This document shows, piece by piece, positions 1 through 6,774 of a stretch of 6,810 nucleotides of DNA (position 1 is its first letter; each line of letters starts with the position of its first letter). The DNA is taken from contig JAPLER010000129.1 of the NCBI GenBank assembly GCA_026391115.1, positions 8,864 to 15,673 on the forward strand, in the 5' to 3' direction. A program made the translations under genes and the position numbers. A model generated the notes under the pieces. That model was not told the DNA's origin and did not search any database. It saw only the letters and a program-made list of their open reading frames with translations. The stretch is from Bacteroidota bacterium. Its GTDB lineage: Bacteria > Bacteroidota > Bacteroidia > Chitinophagales > Chitinophagaceae.

Positions 1-975
1 TAAAACTGTTGTGCTACCAATGCAGCCACTTGCATTAAATACAGTAAGTTTAACAGTATATATACCTGGTGTTACAAATGTTTTTGCAGGTGGTGTTACA
101 GCTGTTGAAGTTGAACCATCTCCAAATTCCCACAAATAACTTGATGCACCAATTGATGTATTGGTATGAGCAAAACTATTTCCATTAAAACATTGCTTTG
201 ATGTATATGGATAACCAATTCCTGCAGCAGGTATATCGCTAAATGTTATTGTTTTTGTAGCACTATCTAAACAATAAAAATTATTATCATAAGCATAATA
301 TTTTATGTTAAAAGAATTAATACTTGCATAAGAATGTGTTGTATTAAATACATCGCTAGCTCCATTACCATCACCAAAATCCCAAGCAGAGTATTTTGTT
401 CCAGTTGTATCAATTTGTATAAACTTAATATTAGCTCTATTACAAGGTTGATATATCACATTAAAGTTAGCTTTAGGGTTTGTCAAGACAGTGTCTTGAA
501 TTGTTGTAGTAGAAGTGCAGCCAAGACTATTTGAAACAGTTAATTTTACTGTATAAATACCAGGATTGCTATAAACTTTTGGTGCAGGATTTTGAAGTGA
601 TGAAGTTGAGCCATCACCAAATGTCCAAGCATAAGAAGTGGCAAATAATGAGTTACTTGAAAAATTAAAACTATTACCATTTAAACATTGCTTAGCATTT
701 GTGGAATTATGAATGCTAGCAGCTGGACTATTGGTTAAAGTAATTGTTTTTGTAGCACTATCAATGCAAGTAGATGTAGCATCATAGGCATAGTATTTAA
801 TAGTGTAAGTTCCAAATGTAGAATAGAAATGTGTTGTATTAAATACATCGTTAACAGGTGTGCTACCATCTCCAAAATCCCAAACAGAAAATTTAGTTGT
901 AGTAGTATCTATTTGTTTAAATTGAACAAATAATCCCCCACAAGTTTGATACACTGCATTAAATGCAGCTTTAGG
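1..975 (-). repeat. Higher-order duplication of a two-PKD block (about 498 bp period)
   Basis: PKD repeats 8-9 (478-975) and 10-11 (1-477, cut by the edge) are two copies of a two-domain block, closer to each other than to their neighbours. The odd-type domain in each block has a Cys in VYQTC or IYQPC, then QIDTT, WDFGDG, DVFNTTH, KYYAYD and DSATKTIT. The partner domain has KQC(L/F)NGNSF, FGDGSTS and PGIYTVKLTV. At DNA level, 23 identical bases at 333-355 and 828-850, and 20 identical bases at 248-267 and 743-762, share an offset of 495. This indicates duplication of a domain pair rather than single-domain expansion. Confidence 0.75.
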
Positions 976-2697
976 GCTTTTAACTACAATAACATTTCGG
1001 CTTAAACTATCCTTACAACCATTAACATTTGTTGCAACTAATTTAATAGTGTATGTTCCTACAGCAGAATATGTTTTTGGTGTTGGTATTCCAAGTGTTG
1101 AAGTTGTTCCATCTCCGAAACTCCACAAATAAGTTTGAGAAGATGTTGATGCATTATCAAACGCAAAACTATTTCCACTTAAACATTGCAATGTACCATT
1201 TGTTATAGTAAATGCTGCAACTGGTTTTGCTGCAAATGTTACAGTACGCGAAGTGCTATCCTTGCAACCATTAATATTTGTTACAACCAATTTTACAGTA
1301 TATGTTCCGGAAAAAGCATAAGTGTGTATAGGGCTTGTTAATGTTGAGGTTGAGTCATCTCCAAAGTTCCATAAATAGCTACTACCGCCAATAGAGGTAT
1401 TAAACGTTTGAAGTACTAAACTATTGGTACAATTATTAGAGCCATTAGTGCTAAAACTAGCAATTGGCTTAGTATTTACAGTAACAGTTTTTGAGGTACT
1501 ATCTTTACAACCATTACTATTTGTAACAACAAGTTTTATTATATAAATGCCTGCATTTATGTAATTTTTTGTTGGGCTTGTAACAGTAGATTTAATGCCG
1601 TCTCCAAAACTCCAATTGCTACTTACAACATTACCATTAGATGTATTGGTAAAAATAAAATTGTTTGTACCCACACATTGTGTTGCATTATTTATTGTAA
1701 AAGACGCAGCAGCATTGCTACTAAATGTTACTGATTTACTAATGCTATCTCTACAACCATTGCTATTAATGACAAGAAGTTGAACTACATAAGTACCTTC
1801 TAAACTATATGTATTTGAAGGGCTAAATGCAGATGAAATATTACCATCTCCAAAAGTCCAGAAATAAGTATTTCCTATACCAGCAGTTGTATTATTAAAA
1901 GTAAATGTAGAGTTATTTGAACAATTTGTATTACCCGTAACATTAAATGCAGCATTGGGTTTACTAAGTACATTTACATTTTTTTCTGTACTGTCTTTAC
2001 AACCATTAACATTTGTTACTACAAGTTTTACAGTGTATGTTCCACTATTTGAATAAATTTTTGCAGGACTAGTAACTGTTGATGTAATTCCATCGCCAAA
2101 TGTCCAGAAACTAGTTGTAATGCCAGATGTATTATTGGTAAAAACAAAACTTAAATTACCACATTGAGTTAAAGTATTAGCAGTAAACAATGCTGTTTCT
2201 TTTGGCAATACTGTCACTGTTTTCGAGATACTATCTATACAGCCACCATTGCTAAGTGCAACTAATTTTACATCAAAACTTCCACCCGAATTATAGTTAT
2301 GATTTGCATTAATGGAAGATGTTGTAGCTGCATCACCAAAGTTCCAAGTATATGATATGCTGCCTACTGCAATAGTCGAGGTATTTGTAAAATTAAAAAT
2401 ATTTCCTTGGCATAAAGTAGCATTAGCAATTGTAAAATTTGCAGTTGGTTTAGAGTTTACAGAAACAGTTTTAATTACACTATCCTTACATCCATTACTA
2501 CCAGTTACAACTAGTTTCACATTATAATCTCCAGCAACAGAATAAATATTTGATGCATTATTAGTCAATGCAGTATTTCCATCGCCTAAGTCCCAACTAA
2601 AACTTGAGATACTTCCTGTAGATGTATTTGAAAAAACAAAATTATTGCTACTAATACATTGTGCTATAGCATTAACAGTAAATCCTGCATTTGGTTT
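1..2697 (-). repeat. Tandem array of eleven PKD-domain repeats, about 246 bp each
   Basis: Within the large minus-strand gene, a unit of 80-85 codons recurs eleven times. W-to-W spacings are 83, 80, 82, 82, 81, 82, 81, 85, 81 and 84 residues. The unit runs roughly KPxAxF, then a Cys, then WxFGDGxxS, then GxYxVKLVVTNxNGCKDS. Each unit carries two cysteines, about 20 residues before and about 35 after the Trp (for example C173 and C229 around W194). The copies are diverged at DNA level, so they recombine less readily than a young minisatellite. Three copies depart from the turn motif: WDLGDGN (first), WNFGDAA (second) and WNFGDDS (sixth). The array continues beyond the left edge. Confidence 0.9.
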
Positions 2698-3174
2698 AGG
2701 AATAATTGTCAAATCCACGCCATTATCTGCACCAACTGTGTTAGGAGAACTAGCATTAACTCTTATTCTGTATGCATTTCCAACAGTAACAATACTAGCA
2801 GGAATGGTTGATAAAATTGTTCCAGATGTTGTACTTGTTAATGAGCCAATTACAGTTGGTGTTGCAAAACTGCCCAAGGCATCGCTTAATTCAACAGTAA
2901 ACATATTCCCAGGATCAACACAATCTGTAAAAGTGTATGGAACGCTAACAACTGTTCCTGCACAAATTGGACTACCCAAAACAGAACCAGTATTCAAAGT
3001 TGGTGTACAACTTTTTAAAGCTGCAAAATTTGGAGTATTTACCTCCAAAAAGCTAGCATCATCAGTCTTAGTCAAATTGTTATTTACAGCAATTGAGTTA
3101 CGCTCAAAATGTACATTTTGCGTAAAGCCAACCATATTAATCGTAAATAAAACAAATAGTAGTATTAGTCTCAT
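1..3174 (-). CDS. Giant secreted PKD-repeat surface protein, N-terminal 1058 residues (C-terminus beyond the window)
   Basis: I translated this frame along its whole length and it has no stop from the ATG at 3174 to base 1, so the gene is cut by the left edge. Residues 1-18 form a signal peptide (short basic start, LILLFVLF core, polar FTQ end). Residues about 55-157 match an Ig-like domain common in Bacteroidota surface proteins, with key blocks VPYTF, LSDALGSF and YRIRV. From residue 160 onward there are eleven PKD domains. Their WxFGDG-type motifs have W at residues 194, 277, 357, 439, 521, 602, 684, 765, 850, 931 and 1015. The ATG is chosen because it gives the signal peptide; the next in-frame stop upstream is at 3220-3222. 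PKD arrays usually act as extracellular adhesive or spacer stalks. A C-terminal T9SS sorting domain is expected but cannot be seen. No specific ligand or role can be assigned; a SprB-like gliding adhesin is only one possibility. Confidence 0.9.
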   Translation of the reverse strand, partial: MRLILLFVLFTINMVGFTQNVHFERNSIAVNNNLTKTDDASFLEVNTPNFAALKSCTPTLNTGSVLGSPICAGTVVSVPYTFTDCVDPGNMFTVELSDALGSFATPTVIGSLTSTTSGTILSTIPASIVTVGNAYRIRVNASSPNTVGADNGVDLTIIPKPNAGFTVNAIAQCISSNNFVFSNTSTGSISSFSWDLGDGNTALTNNASNIYSVAGDYNVKLVVTGSNGCKDSVIKTVSVNSKPTANFTIANATLCQGNIFNFTNTSTIAVGSISYTWNFGDAATTSSINANHNYNSGGSFDVKLVALSNGGCIDSISKTVTVLPKETALFTANTLTQCGNLSFVFTNNTSGITTSFWTFGDGITSTVTSPAKIYSNSGTYTVKLVVTNVNGCKDSTEKNVNVLSKPNAAFNVTGNTNCSNNSTFTFNNTTAGIGNTYFWTFGDGNISSAFSPSNTYSLEGTYVVQLLVINSNGCRDSISKSVTFSSNAAASFTINNATQCVGTNNFIFTNTSNGNVVSSNWSFGDGIKSTVTSPTKNYINAGIYIIKLVVTNSNGCKDSTSKTVTVNTKPIASFSTNGSNNCTNSLVLQTFNTSIGGSSYLWNFGDDSTSTLTSPIHTYAFSGTYTVKLVVTNINGCKDSTSRTVTFAAKPVAAFTITNGTLQCLSGNSFAFDNASTSSQTYLWSFGDGTTSTLGIPTPKTYSAVGTYTIKLVATNVNGCKDSLSRNVIVVKSPKAAFNAVYQTCGGLFVQFKQIDTTTTKFSVWDFGDGSTPVNDVFNTTHFYSTFGTYTIKYYAYDATSTCIDSATKTITLTNSPAASIHNSTNAKQCLNGNSFNFSSNSLFATSYAWTFGDGSTSSLQNPAPKVYSNPGIYTVKLTVSNSLGCTSTTTIQDTVLTNPKANFNVIYQPCNRANIKFIQIDTTGTKYSAWDFGDGNGASDVFNTTHSYASINSFNIKYYAYDNNFYCLDSATKTITFSDIPAAGIGYPYTSKQCFNGNSFAHTNTSIGASSYLWEFGDGSTSTAVTPPAKTFVTPGIYTVKLTVFNASGCIGSTTVL

Positions 3175-3372
3175 TTGAAAAAATTCAATAAGTGATAAAT
3201 AAGAGTAAAATGTAACCAACTATGTTAGTAAAAGGAGGAGGTTTCATTGATGGATACAGACGTATTTTCAACGAGTACTTAGGATATTGGATGTAAAAAT
3301 AGAGTTATTACTGTAATTATCCAATTTTTAGTTAAAAAAATATTTATTTTGTGCTTCGCTAAAAATCAATGA
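3175..3372. other. Divergent intergenic spacer between the PKD-protein gene and the PAP2 gene
   Basis: These 198 bases separate two divergently transcribed genes, so both promoters should lie here. On the plus strand, TATTTTG at 3345-3351 is one base shorter than the Bacteroidota -7 element (TAnnTTTG) and lies about 20 bases before the PAP2 start. No clear TTTG -33 box accompanies it. I saw no convincing element facing the PKD gene. The spacer also holds a strong Shine-Dalgarno-like sequence with a ten-codon ORF (listed separately). On the opposite strand there is a 20-codon hydrophobic mini-ORF (3185-3247, beginning MKPPPF) that stops ten bases before the PKD gene start. I saw no strong hairpin or operator-like palindrome. 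Confidence 0.5.
3233..3282 (+). promoter_or_regulatory. Shine-Dalgarno-like AGGAGGAGG followed by a ten-codon mini-ORF
   Basis: A perfect AGGAGG (3233-3241, in AAAGGAGGAGG) is followed after 8 bases by an ATG at 3250. It opens a ten-codon ORF (MDTDVFSTST) that stops at TAG 3280-3282. The spacing is ideal for a ribosome binding site, yet none of the long genes in this window uses one. It could be a leader peptide ahead of the PAP2 gene 90 bases downstream, a decayed gene start, or chance. Read on the other strand the same bases give CCTCCTCC in the putative 5' leader of the PKD gene. Nothing else supports a function. Confidence 0.2.
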
Positions 3373-3975
3373 ATGCAATCGTGGAGAATATTTTTAAATA
3401 ACAAGAACAACAAATACAAGTTAATTTCAGGAATTACTATCGTTTCAATAACCCTCATTTTATTTTCTTTGTTCTTAAACATAATTGAAAAAAGAAATGG
3501 TTTTGATGTTAACGATTGGGTTTTAAATATTATCCCAAGTTACGATTGTTCTATTCCAATTTTTAGCATCATTTGGCTTTGTGCAGTTCTGTTTACCTAT
3601 AATTTATTAAAAAGGCCACACTTATTTCTCCTTTTTATTTGGAGCTATATTTTCCTTTGTCTTTCAAGATTTATCACTATAAGTTTGGTAAAGTTCAATC
3701 CTCCAAAAAATTTAATTGCACTTATTGACCCCATTACAAATACTTTCTATGGCGGCAAATTCATCACAAAGGATTTATTTTACAGTGGACACACCGCCAC
3801 CATTTTTTTAATGTATTTAGTTATTGATACAAAATGGCTAAAGAATTTTTTTTTAGTAGCTACTCTTTGCGTAGGTGTTATGGTTTTGGTGCAGCACGTT
3901 CATTATACTATTGATGTTATTGCAGCACCTTTTTTTACCTATTTAGCTTACAGATTAGGTAAAATTGTTGTTTAA
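3373..3975 (+). CDS. PAP2-superfamily membrane protein with sphingomyelin-synthase-like motifs (PAP2_C type)
   Basis: This is a 200-residue integral membrane protein with about six hydrophobic segments (near residues 16-37, 60-78, 82-105, 138-151, 156-174 and 181-196). The active-site motifs are clear. D-x3-SGHT (D134, S138-T141) puts a catalytic His at 140, and HYTIDVIAA (177-185) supplies H177 and D181. In eukaryotic sphingomyelin synthases the corresponding motifs are CGDx3SGHT and HYTxDVxxA, so this belongs with the PAP2_C / sphingomyelin-synthase-related branch rather than classic PAP2 phosphatases. R99 in LSRFIT, before NPP, resembles a further conserved stretch. The likely reaction is removal or transfer of a phospho-head group on a membrane lipid through a phospho-histidine; Bacteroidota do make sphingolipids. 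The substrate is not known. An in-frame TGA directly precedes the ATG, fixing the start. The gene lies alone, 92 bases before the lyase gene, with no clear terminator between them. Confidence 0.8.
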   Translation: MQSWRIFLNNKNNKYKLISGITIVSITLILFSLFLNIIEKRNGFDVNDWVLNIIPSYDCSIPIFSIIWLCAVLFTYNLLKRPHLFLLFIWSYIFLCLSRFITISLVKFNPPKNLIALIDPITNTFYGGKFITKDLFYSGHTATIFLMYLVIDTKWLKNFFLVATLCVGVMVLVQHVHYTIDVIAAPFFTYLAYRLGKIVV

Positions 3976-4067
3976 TAATGCAATGCTTACTGTTAGAATC
4001 GCAATCGTTTACTTTAAATTAATTACTGTTTAAGCCAAGATAAATGCTGTCGGTGTAATTTTATCAA

Positions 4068-6368
4068 ATGAAATTTTTGATTCTTTCTTTTGCTTTGCTT
4101 CTTTTATCAATAAATCTTACAGCACAACAACTTGCATTTCCAACAGCAGAGGGTGCTGGAAAATACACAAAAGGTGGACGAGGAACTGTTGCTTCACCAA
4201 CAAAAATATTTTATGTTACCAATTTAAATGATGATGGACTAGTTGGCAGTTTACGTTATGCACTTGCTCAATCAGCTACTAATAGAACTGTTGTATTCTC
4301 AGTTTCAGGTACTATTCACCTTAACTCTAACCTTAGTATTAAAGCCAACACAACTATTGCTGGACAAACAGCACCTGCAGGGGGAATTTGCATTGCAGAC
4401 TATCCTGTAAGTATTAGTGGCGATAACATTATTGTTAGATATATTAGGTTTAGACTTGGTGACAAAAATCAGTTAAAAACAACCCCATCAAATTGTGGTG
4501 TTCCAGTAAAACCTTTTACAGCATCTTGTATGCCTTTAAATGGTAGTGGTGGCGATGATGCTTTTGGTGGCACTGGAAGAAAAAATATCATCATAGATCA
4601 TTGTACTATGAGCTGGAGTAATGATGAAGCTTGCAGTATTTATAGCGGCGATAGCACCACTATACAATGGTGTATGTTAAGTGAACCTTTGAATTATTCT
4701 TATCACTTTGAAACTGGAGATACTGATTTTGAACGCCATGGCTATGGTGGTATTTGGGGTGGTAGAGCTGCTACTTTTCATCATAATTTATTTGCACATT
4801 GTCAAGGCAGAGCTTGTAGATTTGATGGCAGTAGAAATCTTGATGGTGGAACAACTGCTGGCAAAGAAAATTGCGAGTTTAGCAACAATGTAATTTATAA
4901 TTGGGGTGCATACAATGTTAATGGTGGCGAAGGTGGCAATTACAATATTCGCAATAATTATTATAAATATGGACTATCAACTTCAAACAAAAAAATGACA
5001 ATAAATCCAGGAAGTGCAACTCCACTACCTTGGGGCAAGTACTTTATGTCTGGAAATTATGTTGATGGAAATCCAAGCACTTCAAGTAACAATTGGTTAG
5101 GAGCAGTAGTTTCAGGTGGAAGCCTAGCTGATACCACAACAATAAAAGTAACAACTCCTTTCCCTAATCTTGGCATTAATTTGCAGGCTGCTACAGATGC
5201 TTACAACTCAGTATTAGCAGGAGTAGGAGCCAGTTTGCCTATAAGAGATACTTTGGATGAAAGAATAGTTAATAACGTAAAAAATAGAACTGGGAAAATA
5301 ATTGATGTACAAGGCAATTATCCTCACGCAACTACATATAGTTTAACTGCTACAGCTTGGCCAACTCTTGCAACAGGCAACATAAGCACAGATACAGATC
5401 AAGATGGAATGCCAAATTGGTGGGAAACTAGAAATGGCTTAAACATAAGTATTGCTACAGATAGAAATACTGTAGCACCTAATGGTTACACCAATTTAGA
5501 AAATTATATTGATAGCATTCCTGCTTGGAATAATCATGCGATTTATGAAAGTTTTACTGGCAGTAAATTAAGTAGCACACTGGCAAGATTTTATTTTAAT
5601 ACCAATTGGGTTAAAGATGGTTTTACCTATAGTTTATTTAGCAGCAACGACAGTTTAGGCACTTACACAAAAGTTGCTAGTGTAAATTCTAGTATGAATA
5701 ATATCAACTTTACTATTGATGATAATAACTTACCTGCTTCAACAACTTATTATAAAGTTGGTTCATATAAAATTGGTGTAACACCAGATACCCTTTACAC
5801 AAACATCATTAGAATTGATGGTATTGTTACTCCTGTAAAATTCACAAATTATAACTTAAAACTTGCCAACGAAAAACAAATTATTAATAGCTGGACAACA
5901 GTAACAGAAGTTAATACTTCGCATTTTAATATTCAAAGAAGCATAAATGGCAAAAACTTTGAAAGCATTGGAAAACTTGATGCTAAAGGATTTGGAGCTA
6001 GTTATTCATTTATAGATTATTTATCTAACAACTTAAATTCTACCATTTATTACAGATTAGAAGTTGTAGATTTTAATGGCACCAAAACTTACAGTGACAT
6101 AAAATCAATAAGAATAAACAACACACAAACTATTAGTGTATTTCCTAATCCTGCTAAAAACAATTTTTCCATTACCCATAAAACAGCACTTAAAAATGCA
6201 ACTATAAATATTGTAAACGAAGAAGGTAAAATTTGCTTGACAAAAAATATTGAGCTTGGTGCAAACACAACATTCATCAATACGTCAACACTATTAACAG
6301 GAAATTATTTTGTAGTATTTAACAATGGAAATGAAACTTCTAAAACATCATTAATTATAGCTCGTTAG
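4068..6368 (+). CDS. Secreted pectate-lyase-like beta-helix protein with T9SS sorting domain
   Basis: Residues 1-20 are a signal peptide ending LTAQ. Residues about 22-345 are a right-handed beta-helix of the polysaccharide-lyase family 1 type found in Bacteroidota. Signature blocks are AFPTAEGAGKYTKGGRG (23-39), TIAGQTAP (96-103), RYIRFRLGD (124-132), IIIDHCTMSWSNDE (174-187), HGYGGIWGG (224-232) and NNYYKYG (296-302). R248 and R251 in GRACRFDG sit where the catalytic RxPxxR-type arginines are expected. Residues 441-485 (DTDQDGMPNWWE, then GYTNLENYI) are a calcium-binding-like segment typical of these lyases. Two fibronectin-III/Ig-like domains follow (about 487-586 and 587-682). Residues 688-766 are a type A sorting domain, with FPNPA (692-696) and TGNYFVVF (744-751). 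The expected role is export through T9SS and calcium-dependent beta-elimination of pectin or a related uronan. Extra features are an insert with C143 and C154 and a further cluster at C245, C250 and C269. An in-frame TAA at 4056-4058 limits upstream starts. No Shine-Dalgarno sequence or convincing promoter is visible in 3976-4067. The substrate is inferred. Confidence 0.9.
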   Translation: MKFLILSFALLLLSINLTAQQLAFPTAEGAGKYTKGGRGTVASPTKIFYVTNLNDDGLVGSLRYALAQSATNRTVVFSVSGTIHLNSNLSIKANTTIAGQTAPAGGICIADYPVSISGDNIIVRYIRFRLGDKNQLKTTPSNCGVPVKPFTASCMPLNGSGGDDAFGGTGRKNIIIDHCTMSWSNDEACSIYSGDSTTIQWCMLSEPLNYSYHFETGDTDFERHGYGGIWGGRAATFHHNLFAHCQGRACRFDGSRNLDGGTTAGKENCEFSNNVIYNWGAYNVNGGEGGNYNIRNNYYKYGLSTSNKKMTINPGSATPLPWGKYFMSGNYVDGNPSTSSNNWLGAVVSGGSLADTTTIKVTTPFPNLGINLQAATDAYNSVLAGVGASLPIRDTLDERIVNNVKNRTGKIIDVQGNYPHATTYSLTATAWPTLATGNISTDTDQDGMPNWWETRNGLNISIATDRNTVAPNGYTNLENYIDSIPAWNNHAIYESFTGSKLSSTLARFYFNTNWVKDGFTYSLFSSNDSLGTYTKVASVNSSMNNINFTIDDNNLPASTTYYKVGSYKIGVTPDTLYTNIIRIDGIVTPVKFTNYNLKLANEKQIINSWTTVTEVNTSHFNIQRSINGKNFESIGKLDAKGFGASYSFIDYLSNNLNSTIYYRLEVVDFNGTKTYSDIKSIRINNTQTISVFPNPAKNNFSITHKTALKNATINIVNEEGKICLTKNIELGANTTFINTSTLLTGNYFVVFNNGNETSKTSLIIAR

Positions 6369-6774
6369 TTTCTAAAAACTGATTAATAAACTTGGGGAAT
6401 GAATATTGATTCATTCCCTTTTTATTTATCCAAAAATAATTTTCTACTTCAATTTGTTGATCAATATTTATATAAATAAAGTTACCTTTTATGGTTCTAT
6501 GCGTTAACTTTTGCTGATAGTTTTTAGATATGGATTCTATAGAATAACCATTGCTTAAATTCAATTTTTCCTTTAACATACTTTTTACAGCATTCGTATC
6601 AAGCTGTTGTTCTTGTTGGGTTTCTGCTAAATAAAACTGAAACAAACTTTGCCAAATATCATTATCTGTTCTTTTTGTTATTAGAATTTTATTTTTATAT
6701 TGAATAATAAAATAATAGAAATATCTTGTAGTTACTAATAACTTTTTTTCTTTAACAGGCAGCCTGTCAATCAA
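6355..6774 (-). CDS. mutY: A/G-specific adenine glycosylase MutY, C-terminal 8-oxoG-recognition domain (frame separated from catalytic domain)
   Basis: The 139 residues match the end of MutY, not a full protein. They begin with the linker LPVKEKKLLV, then a NUDIX-like fold: TRYFYYFIIQ (16-25), ILITKRT (30-36), NDIWQSLFQFYL (38-49) and KLTHRTIKG (89-97), ending YFWINKKG and PKFINQFL. L90-T91-H92 sits at the FSH loop, which in MutY recognises 8-oxoguanine opposite adenine. The start at 6774 is a TTG and is only the first usable codon. The frame continues upstream to a TAA at 6793-6795 created by the A16 run, and the iron-sulfur and catalytic domains (usually about 220 further residues) must lie beyond the right edge in another frame. 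Restoring the frame needs +1 or -2 bases in the A run. The domain is well conserved, so the break is recent, corrected by slippage, or an assembly error. The 3' end overlaps the convergent lyase gene by 14 bp (6355-6368). Confidence 0.85.
   Translation of the reverse strand: MIDRLPVKEKKLLVTTRYFYYFIIQYKNKILITKRTDNDIWQSLFQFYLAETQQEQQLDTNAVKSMLKEKLNLSNGYSIESISKNYQQKLTHRTIKGNFIYINIDQQIEVENYFWINKKGMNQYSFPKFINQFLETNEL
6395..6423 (+). terminator. Intrinsic terminator of the pectate-lyase gene, embedded in mutY
   Basis: A perfect 10-bp stem (GGGAATGAAT at 6395-6404 with ATTCATTCCC at 6409-6418) closes the four-base loop ATTG and is followed directly by TTTTT. It begins 26 bases after the lyase stop codon. 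The T tract lies only on the plus-strand side, so it acts for the lyase transcript. The same bases encode residues of about 119-127 (KGMNQYSFP) of the MutY C-terminal domain on the other strand. Confidence 0.9.

Noticed and set aside
334..2527. Several short plus-strand open frames (334-534, 1595-1783, 2312-2527)
   Set aside because: All are antisense shadows of the PKD repeats, recurring because the repeats do.
1..2697. Regular repetition suggesting a CRISPR array or minisatellite
   Set aside because: The period of about 246 bp, the coding frame and the protein-level conservation show PKD domains; the repeats are too long and diverged for CRISPR.
2645..3178. A 177-codon plus-strand open frame opposite the N-terminal part of the PKD gene
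   Set aside because: It is antisense to a clearly real coding sequence with signal peptide and known domains; its composition is the mirror of that gene and it resembles no family.
4041..4067. TAATTTTA at 4056-4063 as a Bacteroidota -7 promoter element for the lyase gene
   Set aside because: It differs from TAnnTTTG at the last base, lies only four bases before the ATG and has no upstream -33 box.
3976..4067. A terminator between the PAP2 and lyase genes
   Set aside because: I found no stem of useful length followed by a T tract.
4708..4893. A 61-codon plus-strand open frame in another frame of the lyase gene
   Set aside because: It lies wholly inside the conserved beta-helix coding region and has no separate start signal.
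6089..6280. A 63-codon minus-strand open frame opposite the lyase sorting domain
   Set aside because: It is antisense to a well-recognised T9SS domain with no homology or signals of its own.
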